Of a stretch of DNA of 64,000 nt, positions 9,899-18,821 are shown one piece after another; within the stretch, counting starts at the first letter, position 1, and every line of letters begins with the position of its first letter. Both the position numbers and the translations under genes were made by a program. Source of the DNA: Methylobacterium amylolyticum (GTDB taxonomy: Bacteria > Pseudomonadota > Alphaproteobacteria > Rhizobiales > Beijerinckiaceae). Location of the stretch: the NCBI RefSeq assembly GCF_030700245.1, contig NZ_JAUYZI010000027.1, forward strand, positions 36,374 to 100,373, written 5' to 3'. Below the pieces are notes generated by a model. It was not told the origin of the DNA. It ran no database searches and saw only the letters and a program-made list of their open reading frames with translations.

Positions 9899-11017
9899 AT
9901 GACCGCCCGCCTGTTCGAACCGCTCACGCTCGACGCCCTCACCCTCGAGAACCGCATCCTGATCGCGCCGATGTGCCAGTACTCGGCCCGGGACGGGCAG
10001 GCGACCGACTGGCACACGATGCATCTCGGCCAGATGGCGATGTCGGGGGCCGGGCTTCTCACCCTGGAAGCCACCGCCGTCTCGCCGGAGGCGCGCATCA
10101 CCGCCTGGGACCTCGGCCTCTACGACGACGGCTGCGAGCGGGCGCTCGCTCGGGTGCTCGCCGCGGTGCGGGACTACGCCCCGGTCCCGGTCTGCATCCA
10201 GATCGCCCATGCCGGCCGCAAGGCGTCGAGCGAGGCGCCCTGGCGCGGCGGCCAGCAGATCGCGCCGGACCACCCCTACGGCTGGCGCACCGAGGCGCCC
10301 TCGCCGGTGCCGCACGGGGAGGGCGAGGTGCCGCCCCACGCGATGGACGCGGCCGACATGAAGCGGGTGCGCGACGCCTTCGTGGCGACCGCCAAGCGCG
10401 CCGTGCGGCTCGGGATCGAGGCGGTGGAGCTGCACGGCGCCCACGGCTACCTGCTGCACCAGTTCCTCTCGCCGATCGCCAACAAGCGCACCGACGCCTA
10501 CGGCGGCAGCCTGGAGAACCGCATGCGCTTCCCGCTGGAGGTCTACGACGCGGTGCGCCAGGTCGTGCCCGCAGGCGCACCGGTCTGGCTGCGGGTCTCG
10601 GCCACCGACTGGGTCGAGGACGGCTGGGACGTGGCGGACACGGTCGAGCTCGGCCGCGCCCTCAAGGCGGCGGGCTCGCCGGCTTTGCACGTCTCGACCG
10701 GCGGCGTCTCGCCCAAGCAGGCGATCACCCTCGGGCCGGGCTACCAAGTGCCCTACGCCGAGCGGGTGAAGGCCGAGACGGGGCTCACCACCATCGCCGT
10801 CGGGCTGATCACCGAGGCCGCGCAGGCGGAGGGCATCCTGGCGGAGGGCCGCGCCGACGCGATCTCGCTCGCCCGGGCGATGCTCTACAACCCGCGCTGG
10901 CCCTGGCACGCGGCCGCCGAACTCGGCGCCCAGGTCCGCGCCCCGAAGCAGTACTGGCGCTCGCAGCCGCACCAGTTCAAGACGCTGTTCAAGGACACCG
11001 CCTTCGGTCAGCGCTGA
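9899..11017 (+). CDS. NADH:flavin oxidoreductase, old yellow enzyme family
   Basis: The product has 372 residues and is an FMN-dependent (alpha/beta)8 ene-reductase of the YqjM/xenobiotic reductase class. Characteristic segments are ENRILIAPMCQYSA with the Cys that tunes the flavin, the substrate-binding GIEAVELHGAHGYLLHQF segment, RTDAYGGSLENRMRF, and the phosphate-binding DAISLARAMLYNPRWPW at the C-terminus. It reduces activated C=C bonds of enals, enones or nitroesters with NAD(P)H; the natural substrate is not evident. It is a single gene, and the AT-rich cassette begins directly after it. Confidence 0.92.
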   Translation: MTARLFEPLTLDALTLENRILIAPMCQYSARDGQATDWHTMHLGQMAMSGAGLLTLEATAVSPEARITAWDLGLYDDGCERALARVLAAVRDYAPVPVCIQIAHAGRKASSEAPWRGGQQIAPDHPYGWRTEAPSPVPHGEGEVPPHAMDAADMKRVRDAFVATAKRAVRLGIEAVELHGAHGYLLHQFLSPIANKRTDAYGGSLENRMRFPLEVYDAVRQVVPAGAPVWLRVSATDWVEDGWDVADTVELGRALKAAGSPALHVSTGGVSPKQAITLGPGYQVPYAERVKAETGLTTIAVGLITEAAQAEGILAEGRADAISLARAMLYNPRWPWHAAAELGAQVRAPKQYWRSQPHQFKTLFKDTAFGQR

Positions 11018-11070
11018 GCCTGTGATCTCAATCTCGGCAAAACGTGTAACCGATCCGAAATAAGCATCGG

Positions 11071-12279
11071 TCAATTTTTATTTGTAATGATAGAATTAAT
11101 TATCGTACTAACCATCTCAGATTTCAATAATGAAATCTCCTGCACGCTAATGCCAGTCTTATTTGAAATTGATCTCACTGAGTTATTATCTGACAAAATC
11201 TCCTCAAGAATCGAAATAATTCGATCATTGCGGAAGAACAACCTGCGGAGATCGTCCGCATACGCGTAGCGTCGTTGGCGTGAGTCTGGAATCGGTAGGT
11301 TGACCCGCTCTTTCTGTCGGGACAACCTGTCTTGCTTGCCTTTATGCTCGATCCGAGCTCGAATGATATGCGTTACGTCTGATTTAAGATCTTTCATAAT
11401 ATTGTCTAACTCAAAGCTTTTGAGATTCCTTGCGACATAACGTATAATAGCGTCTTTCGCGATGTCACGGATTACGTGATTGGCAGATAAAGTCATAATA
11501 TCTTTCTTAAAAATCTGTGCTGCGAAAAAACTAAGCCGCCTTTGAACGGTATGCCACGGAAATTTCGACGTGGAGATGACATCAAGCGTCGCCGAAAGCG
11601 CAAAACACTTGATGAAATAACGTGTGAAATCGTGCTGTGCTTGACCGAGTTCGATATCGAAGCGAGCCGCTTCACCGATCAAGATCGCCTCGATAATGAA
11701 TGACCTTGCTGATTCTCGCTGAACTTCTAAATTAATATCGCTTTCTTCGAGTATTATGTGGTGTTTTTGATAGAAGGCGCGCGCAACCGAAATATAACCG
11801 TACCGCGTCAATGTCTGACGTAACCAGTGGTTAGCAACGTCGTTGCCGTAGTTTCTCCGAAGGTAGGCAAGTGCCATGTTTCCGATGCGGATTGAATTTG
11901 CACTATCCCACGAACCAACAATATCGAACAAAGTTAATGGCAAATCGGAAGATATTTTATCAATTTTGCTCTCTATCTGATTGTATATAGAATATACGCT
12001 GCCGATAAATACCTGCTTCCTCCAAAGAAAAATGTCTATCCATTTGCTTCCCGGCTCAACGGCGATCGCTTTAATCCTTTTAATAGCGTCCCTGTCTGCC
12101 GATATGGGCTCGAAATCTACAATCGTGCCGGCGTGATCGCCTGGTACCGAACAAATCGCAATATAAAAATCATTGTTGCTGTTTATAATCTCGAAGATCG
12201 GCAGCGTAAATCCGTTTCCCATGAGCGGATAGAAGCCGACTAGTCGCGCATAAGGCAATCGTTCTGGGCAATGTCTCAC
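11071..12279 (-). CDS. Unknown protein, second gene of AT-rich cassette
   Basis: A 402-residue protein that I do not recognise. It starts at a GTG nine bases after the stop of the upstream gene, with TAGGATAG as ribosome-binding site overlapping that stop, so the two genes are translationally coupled. It has no signal peptide or clear membrane segment. The body is rich in Ile, Asn, Asp and Ser and looks largely helical. The last 40 residues include SISNKTGISVQEISLLKSEM, which reads like a helix-turn-helix, so DNA binding or autoregulation is possible. Base composition is far below the surroundings (17 G+C in the 60 bases from 11161). It could be an antitoxin or effector partner of the first gene; this is inference from position only. 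Confidence 0.7.
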   Translation of the reverse strand: MRHCPERLPYARLVGFYPLMGNGFTLPIFEIINSNNDFYIAICSVPGDHAGTIVDFEPISADRDAIKRIKAIAVEPGSKWIDIFLWRKQVFIGSVYSIYNQIESKIDKISSDLPLTLFDIVGSWDSANSIRIGNMALAYLRRNYGNDVANHWLRQTLTRYGYISVARAFYQKHHIILEESDINLEVQRESARSFIIEAILIGEAARFDIELGQAQHDFTRYFIKCFALSATLDVISTSKFPWHTVQRRLSFFAAQIFKKDIMTLSANHVIRDIAKDAIIRYVARNLKSFELDNIMKDLKSDVTHIIRARIEHKGKQDRLSRQKERVNLPIPDSRQRRYAYADDLRRLFFRNDRIISILEEILSDNNSVRSISNKTGISVQEISLLKSEMVSTIINSIITNKN

Positions 12280-12288
12280 GATACTATC

Positions 12289-13113
12289 CTACAATGCTCC
12301 GACGCAATCGAGAAATCTCTCGAGCTCCGCCTGGATCTCACGATGAAAATCCGATGGCATACGATTTGGTTGCCAGTCATATGAGCAATAAGAGCATTCG
12401 GAAGTGCTTAAAAATCCATCGACGTCTCCGTTGATGGCATGCTTGTCCTCAAGAAATTGCTTGGGAAATATCAAGTGATGCACATGAGGAACGAGGGGAA
12501 CGTGCTCACTGAATGCGACTTCAACCGCCGAAGCTCGCGAGTCAGGCCGGTTGTGTCCAGCTTGCGCGAGTTTGGCGATCTTGAGAAATGTCGCAGGCGC
12601 GGCCATCCATACTGGGATGTTCTCGTGAAGCCCCGGAATTAGCACTCCGTGGTAATAGTTTTTGCGCGATGAAAAAGCCCAGTCGACATGCCCTAGCGCT
12701 GATGAAAAGTTCGGCTCGAGTTCGAAGTCATCGAGCGCTAAATACGGATTATAGGCCTCATTGAAGGCTCCACTGTGCGCCCCGCCGGAATCAAACGGAT
12801 ATACATGGTGCGGCTCGGGCAATTTCGATGCATTCAAGACGATTGCTGCAGGAAAAAAATCCAGTAGGTCACTTTTTTCTTCGCTGCTCTTCGGCTTATA
12901 CGCAGCTTTCAAAAGAAAAAAATAATTTAATTCTCTTTTAAATACACGACATCCGTTCGTGATTATCTTCCGCGTCCTTATTATTTCGCGAAGTGCGCCA
13001 ACGTTACAAATATGCACTAGATAGATTTCGTGCGTCTCGTCGACCTTATTCTGTCTGATACTCCGATCCGGAATGCCGCTTTTGCGCAACTCAAAGCCCT
13101 TCTTGCGCATCAT
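12289..13113 (-). CDS. Unknown protein, possibly ADP-ribosyltransferase-like (DarT-like), first gene of AT-rich cassette
   Basis: A 274-residue cytosolic protein if started at the ATG with GAGGG just upstream; a GTG at 13137 is an alternative. I see a layout that recalls DarT-type ADP-ribosyltransferases: an N-terminal strand with His34 (YLVHICNVGALREII), an aromatic YFF segment (64-66), and a late SRASAVEV segment with Arg193 and Glu198 followed by a second hydrophobic strand ending in LIFP. A central HVYPFDSGGAHSG segment looks conserved-site-like. These are weak resemblances, not a family assignment. The gene is AT-rich and heads a two-gene operon with its own promoter and palindrome. Confidence 0.7.
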   Translation of the reverse strand: MMRKKGFELRKSGIPDRSIRQNKVDETHEIYLVHICNVGALREIIRTRKIITNGCRVFKRELNYFFLLKAAYKPKSSEEKSDLLDFFPAAIVLNASKLPEPHHVYPFDSGGAHSGAFNEAYNPYLALDDFELEPNFSSALGHVDWAFSSRKNYYHGVLIPGLHENIPVWMAAPATFLKIAKLAQAGHNRPDSRASAVEVAFSEHVPLVPHVHHLIFPKQFLEDKHAINGDVDGFLSTSECSYCSYDWQPNRMPSDFHREIQAELERFLDCVGAL

Positions 13114-13148
13114 TCCCTCAAAAAATAATACAGGCACCTATCCTACTT

Positions 13149-13193
13149 GACCGCTATCATAGAAAACAATGCGCGCCAAATCAAAATTTGGCG
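13149..13193 (-). promoter_or_regulatory. Promoter and overlapping palindrome of the AT-rich cassette
   Basis: On the minus strand, TTGATT (13179-13184) and TATGAT (13156-13161) are 17 bases apart and would start transcription near 13149, about 36 bases before the ATG. The palindrome CGCCAAAT-N4-ATTTGGCG (13174-13193) overlaps the -35 box, so a bound protein would block the promoter. This is the arrangement expected for autoregulation. Confidence 0.6.
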
Positions 13194-13291
13194 TCTGACA
13201 GTTTTCGTTGTCAACCGAAGCTGAGTTCACTCCAGCCATCGCAGAAGCGATTGCAGATTCGCTGAAGGGGTGATTCCGCCTGAGAGGCTCA

Positions 13292-14053
13292 TCACCGCGC
13301 CTTGGCACCGACCAACGGCCCGAGCGGGCGGCTGATGTCCGAGCGGTCGAGGTTCGGCGCGTAGAGGCTCGACACCGAGCCGTCGAGGAACAGGGCGTTG
13401 CGGCAGCCGAGCGCGTCCTTGAACAGGCGGGCGAAGGCGCCGAACGTCACCGGCCGCTCGGAGATCGCGAACACGGCGGTGCGGCCGTCGTCGCGTACGC
13501 CGACCCCGTTGCGGATCTTCTGCGACGGGCCGTCGGCGGAGATCTTCGGGTGGATCTGCCCGTCGATCACCAGCATCGGGCCCGATTGCGTGGCGAAGTC
13601 GGGCCGGACCTTCGCCCGCTGGTAATGGGCCGTGTCGAGCACCCCCGCCCGCTCGCCCTTCACCCAGAACACACCGTTGGGCTTGAGGTGGAAGTTGCCC
13701 GGACCGTCCGCGGTGGACAGGCCCTTCAGCTCGCGCCCGCCCTCGACGTAGAGCCCGACCGGCGCCTGATCCTTGTCGTACATGCCCGCGTTCATCGCGA
13801 AGCTGAGGCCCGTGCCCTCGGCCTGCGCCAGCGCCCCGAGGGAGCCGTAGGGCAGCCCGTCGGCGCCGCGCCAGAACAGCCGCAGCCGCTGGCGCCGCAG
13901 GTCGAGGGTGCAGACCGTGTAGCTCTCGCCCTCCGCCTGCACCGCGCGGCAGGGCCCCGGCTCGGGAGACGCCGCCCGCGCGGGGGCGCCCGCCAAGGGG
14001 CCCGCCATGGCGACGAGCGCGATCAGCAGGCCGTGGACCGGGCGGAGGGGCAT
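13292..14053 (-). CDS. Exported phosphodiester glycosidase family protein (DUF2233/NAGPA-like)
   Basis: The product has 253 residues when started at the ATG giving MPLRPVHGLLIAL, which supplies a clean signal peptide ending near AGAPARA; upstream extension adds only low-complexity residues. The mature domain has the family's core: SFAMNAGMYDKDQAPVGLYV, LKPNGVFWV, a central SGPMLVIDG segment and the final LFLDGSVSSLYAP. Eukaryotic homologues remove GlcNAc from phosphodiesters; bacterial members act on periplasmic or cell-surface glycans and are mostly uncharacterised. It is a single gene on the minus strand. Confidence 0.85.
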   Translation of the reverse strand: MPLRPVHGLLIALVAMAGPLAGAPARAASPEPGPCRAVQAEGESYTVCTLDLRRQRLRLFWRGADGLPYGSLGALAQAEGTGLSFAMNAGMYDKDQAPVGLYVEGGRELKGLSTADGPGNFHLKPNGVFWVKGERAGVLDTAHYQRAKVRPDFATQSGPMLVIDGQIHPKISADGPSQKIRNGVGVRDDGRTAVFAISERPVTFGAFARLFKDALGCRNALFLDGSVSSLYAPNLDRSDISRPLGPLVGAKAR

Positions 14054-14247
14054 CGGCGTGTCCGGGTGCGCCGAGAGGCGCGGAGCGCGTCCGCTCGCCC
14101 AGGAAAGCGGCGAATTTTGGCGCCCGGGCCGGGGCAGGGCGGGCCGGCGCGGCCGTGGCGCCCCGCCGCAGGACGGACCTGAACCGTTTCGGGACACCGG
14201 ACGTTTCACGAAGCAGGGGTGCGCGGTCTAGTCTCGGAGATGGTGCG

Positions 14248-14766
14248 ATGAAGGGTGCGTTGCTCGGTTCCGCCCTGCTGGCGGCGGGAGCCCTGGTGCT
14301 GGCGCCGGCGAGCGCCGACGCCGGCGGGTTCGGCGGCTTCCGCGGAGGGGGCTTCGGCCACGGCGGGTTCGGTCACGGCGGCTTCGGCGGCTTCCGGGGC
14401 GGGTTCGGCGGGTATCGCGGCGGCTTCGGCGGCTTCCGCGGGGCCGGCTTCTACGGCGGTCGCGGCTTCGGCTGGCGCGGCGGCTACGGTGGCTGGCGCG
14501 GTGGCTACGGCGGCTGGCGCGGCGGGTACGGCTACGGCCTCGGCGGCCTCGGTCTCGGCGTCGGCCTGGGTCTCGCGGCCGGCGGGCTCTACGGCGGGTA
14601 CGGCGGCTACGGCTACCCGGGCTACGGCTACGGCGGCGGCTACGCGCCGGTGGGCTACGGCGGCTACTACGGCCCGGCCGCCTACGGCGGCGGCTGCTAC
14701 ACCGTTCCGCGGGTGCGCTGGACGCCCTACGGCTACCGGCGCGTGCTGGTGGAGCGCTGCTACTGA
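14248..14766 (+). CDS. Exported glycine-rich protein
   Basis: A 172-residue protein with a signal peptide (MKGALLGSALLAAGALVLAP) followed by a body made of short GGFGGFRGG, GGYGGWRGG and GGYGYPGYG repeats. The last 25 residues break the pattern and contain two Cys (CYTVPRVRW and VLVERCY), a tail common in small exported alphaproteobacterial Gly-rich proteins. Such proteins are surface-exposed or periplasmic and of unknown role. The ATG was chosen because it gives the signal peptide. A strong terminator follows. Confidence 0.8.
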   Translation: MKGALLGSALLAAGALVLAPASADAGGFGGFRGGGFGHGGFGHGGFGGFRGGFGGYRGGFGGFRGAGFYGGRGFGWRGGYGGWRGGYGGWRGGYGYGLGGLGLGVGLGLAAGGLYGGYGGYGYPGYGYGGGYAPVGYGGYYGPAAYGGGCYTVPRVRWTPYGYRRVLVERCY

Positions 14767-14792
14767 GGCGCTCCCTCGCGACGGTTGTGGAG

Positions 14793-14817
14793 AAGGCCGC
14801 CCCCGGGCGGCCTTTTT
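14793..14817 (+). terminator. Rho-independent terminator after the Gly-rich gene
   Basis: The stem aaggccgccc / gggcggcctt is perfect over ten bases with a minimal loop and runs into a T tract. Confidence 0.92.
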
Positions 14818-14893
14818 CTTTGCCCGGTCCTTGCCCGGCCGCCCCGGCCGCGGTTGGACAGCCCCGGCGCACCCGCCGATAACGGGCGGGGCG

Positions 14894-16213
14894 ATGGCGG
14901 AGACGGCGATGCGTGAGACACCCGGGCCAGGCGCGGCGGCCGCCGAGGCGGTGGAGATCCGCGACCCGAGCCTGTCCGCCTTCTACCGGGCGATGACCCC
15001 GCCGGAGCGGCACACCTTCTGGGCCTGTTTCATGGGCTGGGCGCTCGACGGCATGGACTTCATGATCTACCCGCTGGTGATCGGCACGATCATCGCGCTG
15101 TGGAAGGTCGATCCCGGCACCGCGGGCCTCGCCGCGACGGTGACGCTGCTGGCCTCGGCGCTCGGCGGCTGGATCGCCGGCTTCGTCGCCGACCGGATCG
15201 GCCGGGTGCTCACCCTCCAGATCACCATCCTGTGGTTCTCGTTCTTCTCGCTGGTCTGCGCCTTCGTGCAGAACTTCGAGCAGCTCCTCGTCGCCCGCGC
15301 CCTGCTCGGCCTCGGCTTCGGCGGCGAGTGGGCGGCGGGCGCCGTGCTGATCGGCGAGACCATCCGGGCCGAGTACCGCGGCCGCGCCGTGGGCTCGGTG
15401 CAGTCCGGCTGGGCGATCGGCTGGGGGCTCGCGGTTCTGGCGCAGGCGATCCTGTTCTCGGCCCTGCCCCCCGAGAGCGCGTGGCGCTGGATGTTCGTGA
15501 TCGGCGCCCTGCCGGCGCTGCTGGTGTTCTACCTGCGCCGGCACGTGAAGGAGCCCGAGGTCTCGGTCGCGACCCGGGCCGCCGCGGCCGCCTCCGGCGA
15601 CCGCCCGCGGATCTGGGAGATCTTCTCCGGGCGGATGCTGGGCACGACGATCCTCGCCTCGCTGGCGGCGGCCGGCTGCCAGGGCGGCTACTACGCCATC
15701 ACCACCTGGGTGCCGCGCTTCCTCACCACCGAGCGCGGCCTGTCGATCGTCTCGTCCACCGGCTACCTCGCGGCGCTGATCGTCGGCTCGTTCGCGGGCT
15801 ACCTCGTCGGCGCGTGGCTCGCCGACCGGCTGGGACGGCGCCCGCTGTTCCTGATCTTCTCGCTCGGCGCCATCGCCGTGATCCTCGCCTACACGCAGTT
15901 GCCCCTCTCCAACAGCGTGCTCTGGGTGCTGGGCTTCCCGCTCGGGTTCTTCGCCTCGGGCTACTTCTCGGGGATGGGCGCCTTCCTGACGGAGCTCTAC
16001 CCGACGCGGCTGCGCGGCTCGGGCCAGGGCTTCTGCTACAATTTCGGCCGCGGCATCGGCGCCCTGTTCCCGGCGCTGGTCGGCTACCTCTCCGCCCAGG
16101 TCGGGCTGGCCTCGGCCATCGCGATCTTCGCGGCCATCGCCTACGGCGTGTTCTTCGTCGCCGCCTTCGCCCTGCCCGAGACGCGGGGCCGGGTGCTGCA
16201 CGCGGACGCCTGA
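14894..16213 (+). CDS. MFS transporter, aromatic acid:H+ symporter-like
   Basis: The product has 439 residues with twelve predicted membrane helices. The first helix contains GWALDGMDFMIYPLV, whose acidic pair is typical of aromatic-acid and other organic-acid symporters of the AAHS and metabolite:H+ families. The loop GGWIAGFVADRIGRV between helices 2 and 3 is the MFS signature, and a second copy (LADRLGRRPLF) lies between helices 8 and 9. It is the first gene of a run of same-strand catabolic genes reaching 19877, and probably imports their substrate. The substrate itself cannot be read from the sequence. Confidence 0.85.
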   Translation: MAETAMRETPGPGAAAAEAVEIRDPSLSAFYRAMTPPERHTFWACFMGWALDGMDFMIYPLVIGTIIALWKVDPGTAGLAATVTLLASALGGWIAGFVADRIGRVLTLQITILWFSFFSLVCAFVQNFEQLLVARALLGLGFGGEWAAGAVLIGETIRAEYRGRAVGSVQSGWAIGWGLAVLAQAILFSALPPESAWRWMFVIGALPALLVFYLRRHVKEPEVSVATRAAAAASGDRPRIWEIFSGRMLGTTILASLAAAGCQGGYYAITTWVPRFLTTERGLSIVSSTGYLAALIVGSFAGYLVGAWLADRLGRRPLFLIFSLGAIAVILAYTQLPLSNSVLWVLGFPLGFFASGYFSGMGAFLTELYPTRLRGSGQGFCYNFGRGIGALFPALVGYLSAQVGLASAIAIFAAIAYGVFFVAAFALPETRGRVLHADA

Positions 16214-16256
16214 GCCAGAGATCGATCCCCTGGAGCGAGTCTGAGGAGCGAGCCCG

Positions 16257-17135
16257 ATGCACGAGGTCCCGAAGACGGTCCGCGACTGCCCCGCCCCCGA
16301 CCCGCATCCCGCCGGCCCGACCCGCTACGCGGTGCCGCCGGGGGCGGTCGACACCCACGCCCACGTCATCGGCCTGCCGCCCGACCACCCGTTCGTGGAG
16401 GATCGCAGCTACACGCCCCCGGCGGCGCCGGCCGAGCGCTACCTCGCGATGCTCGACGCCACCGGCATGGCGCACGGGGTGCTGATCCAGGTCAGCGTCC
16501 ACGGCACCGACAACCGGCTGATGCTGGAGACCCTGCGGGCGAACCCCGCGCGGCTGCGGGGCGTGGCGGTGATCCCGCTCGGCCTGCCCGACCGGGAGCT
16601 CGCCGCCCTGTCGGAGGCCGGGGTGCGGGGCCTGCGCCTCAACGTGCTGTTCGGCGGCGGCGTCGGGCTCGACGCCCTGGAGCGCTACGGGGCGCTCGCC
16701 CGCGAGATGGGCTGGCACCTCCAGTTCCTGCTCGACGCCCGCGACCTGCCGCCGATCGCCGAGCGCCTGTCGCGGCTGCCCGTGCCGATCGTGTTCGACC
16801 ACATGGGCCACATGCCGACCGCGGCCGGCCTCGACCACCCGGGCTTCCAGGCGCTCCTCGGGCTGGTGCGCGACGGCGCCTGGGTGAAGCTGTCCGGCGC
16901 GTTCCGCGACTCGACGCAGGGCGCGCCCTACGCCGACACGGTCCCCTTCGCCCGCGCCCTGAACGACGCCGCGCCCGGGCGCTGCCTGTGGGGCTCGGAC
17001 TGGCCGCACGTGGCCGCCTGGGACGGCCCGCCGAAGCTGACGGCGCTGCTCGACCTGATGGCCGATTGGGTGCCGGACGCGGAGCGCCGCCGGATGCTGT
17101 TCGTCGACAACCCGCACCGGCTCTACGGCTTCTGA
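16257..17135 (+). CDS. Amidohydrolase-family hydrolase (LigI/PDC-lactonase-like)
   Basis: The product has 292 residues and folds as a TIM-barrel amidohydrolase. The metal-site start VDTHAHVIG is present near the N-terminus, a second His lies in VFDHMGHMP, and the catalytic Asp is in LWGSDWPH near the C-terminus. This set matches the subgroup of 2-pyrone-4,6-dicarboxylate lactonase and related dicarboxylic lactone hydrolases. It begins 43 bases after the transporter and has a ribosome-binding site gaggagcg before its ATG. A role in opening a lactone or cyclic acid brought in by the transporter is an inference. Confidence 0.82.
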   Translation: MHEVPKTVRDCPAPDPHPAGPTRYAVPPGAVDTHAHVIGLPPDHPFVEDRSYTPPAAPAERYLAMLDATGMAHGVLIQVSVHGTDNRLMLETLRANPARLRGVAVIPLGLPDRELAALSEAGVRGLRLNVLFGGGVGLDALERYGALAREMGWHLQFLLDARDLPPIAERLSRLPVPIVFDHMGHMPTAAGLDHPGFQALLGLVRDGAWVKLSGAFRDSTQGAPYADTVPFARALNDAAPGRCLWGSDWPHVAAWDGPPKLTALLDLMADWVPDAERRRMLFVDNPHRLYGF

Positions 17136-17420
17136 TCTTTTTTCCGGCCGATCGCCTTGTTCGGCCTCCGCGCCTTTCCCCTCTGCGGGGGAGGGGGCCC
17201 TCGCGTGAGCCGGGCCCGGACGAACCGCAGCCGCGCCCCGACATCGACGTCCCGATCGTCCCCCATCCGTGCCGGCCTGTTTCGGATGTTGCGGATCCCG
17301 CAACAGCGGCGGCCCCTGCGACACCTCCGCAAGGGTTTGCGGGCGCGCAGAAAAGGACTTGGTGCGCGCCCCCCGAAGGTGTCCCCTCGCGCGAGCCGCC
17401 CTCCACGGAAGCCCCGCCCG

Positions 17421-18755
17421 ATGACCGACCACCCGCTGCGCAACACCCCGTCGCTGGACGCCTTCTGGATGCCGTTCACGGCCAACCGCCAGTTCAAGGC
17501 GGCCCCGCGCCTGCTCGTGGCGGCGCAGGGCATGCACTACACCGCCGACGACGGCCGCAGCGTCCTCGACGGCACGGCCGGGCTGTGGTGCGTCAATGCC
17601 GGCCACGGGCGACGGGGAATCGCGGCGGCGGTGGAGCGCCAGCTCGCCACCCTCGACTTCGCCCCGACCTTCCAGATGGGCCACCCGGTCGCGTTCGCCT
17701 TCGCCGAGCGGCTCGCCGAGATCGCCCCGGGCGGCCCCGAGGCCGGGCTCGACCGAGTGTTCTTCACCAATTCCGGCTCGGAATCGGTCGACACGGCGCT
17801 GAAGATCGCGCTCGCCTACCAGCGGGCGATCGGGCAGGGCACCCGCACCCGGCTGATCGGGCGCGAGCGCGGCTACCACGGCGTCGGCTTCGGCGGCATC
17901 TCGGTGGGCGGCATCGTCTCGAACCGCCGGGTCTTCCCGCAGCTCCCCGGCGCCGACCACCTGCGCCACACCCACGACCCGGCCCGCAACCGCTTCGTGA
18001 AGGGCCAGCCCGAGCACGGGGCCGAGCTCGCCGACGACCTGGAGCGGCTGGTCCAGCTCCACGGGGCGGAGACCATCGCCGCCTGCATCGTCGAGCCGGT
18101 GGCGGGCTCGACCGGGGTGCTGATCCCGCCCAAGGGCTACCTGGAGCGCCTGCGCGACATCTGCACGCGCCACGGCATCCTGCTGATCTTCGACGAGGTG
18201 ATCTCCGGCTTCGGCCGTCTCGGCGCGCCGTTCGCCACCGACTTCTTCGGCGTCGTGCCCGACCTCGTCACCGCCGCCAAGGGGCTCACCAACGGCACGG
18301 TGCCGATGGGGGCGGTGTTCGCGAGCCGCACCGTGCACGACGCCCTGATGCGGGGCCCGGACGGGATCGAGCTGTTCCACGGCTACACCTATTCCGGCCA
18401 CCCGATCGCCTGCGCGGCGGGGATCGCCACCCTCGACATCTACCGGGAGGAGGGGCTGCTCACCCGCGCCGCCGACCTCTCCGACGACTGGGCGGCGGCG
18501 ATGCACGACCTGCGCGGCCGGAAGCGCGTGACCGACATCCGCACGCTGGGTCTCGTGGCCGGCATCGAACTCGAATCCCGCCCGGACGCGCCCGGCCAGC
18601 GCGCCTACGACGTGTTCGTGGACTGCTTCGCCCGGGGCCTCCTGACCCGGGTCACCGGCGACATCATCGCCCTGTCGCCGCCGCTGATCGTCGAGCGGGG
18701 GCAGATCGCCGAGATGGCCGCGGTGCTGGGCGACGCGATCGACCGGGCGGCCTGA
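17421..18755 (+). CDS. Class III aminotransferase, omega-amino acid:pyruvate type
   Basis: The product has 444 residues and is a PLP enzyme of fold type I. The opening DAFWMPFTANRQFKAAPR is characteristic of beta-alanine:pyruvate and other omega-amino acid transaminases. The PLP site shows FDEVISGFGRLG (Asp that contacts the pyridine nitrogen) and TAAKGLTNGTVPMGAV with the Schiff-base Lys. It would move an amino group from an omega-amino acid or amine to pyruvate. It follows the amidohydrolase after 285 bases. Its product aldehyde could be handled by the reductase encoded next. Confidence 0.9.
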   Translation: MTDHPLRNTPSLDAFWMPFTANRQFKAAPRLLVAAQGMHYTADDGRSVLDGTAGLWCVNAGHGRRGIAAAVERQLATLDFAPTFQMGHPVAFAFAERLAEIAPGGPEAGLDRVFFTNSGSESVDTALKIALAYQRAIGQGTRTRLIGRERGYHGVGFGGISVGGIVSNRRVFPQLPGADHLRHTHDPARNRFVKGQPEHGAELADDLERLVQLHGAETIAACIVEPVAGSTGVLIPPKGYLERLRDICTRHGILLIFDEVISGFGRLGAPFATDFFGVVPDLVTAAKGLTNGTVPMGAVFASRTVHDALMRGPDGIELFHGYTYSGHPIACAAGIATLDIYREEGLLTRAADLSDDWAAAMHDLRGRKRVTDIRTLGLVAGIELESRPDAPGQRAYDVFVDCFARGLLTRVTGDIIALSPPLIVERGQIAEMAAVLGDAIDRAA

Positions 18756-18821
18756 GGCGGGCGCCCTTGCGGGGCGCAGGCCGCGTCCGCATCTCGCCGG
18801 GATACGGAGGCGGAGTACCCC

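Noticed and set aside
11017..13291. Attachment-site direct repeats flanking the AT-rich cassette
   Set aside because: I compared both edges and found no shared sequence beyond a few bases, and no integrase or tRNA is present.
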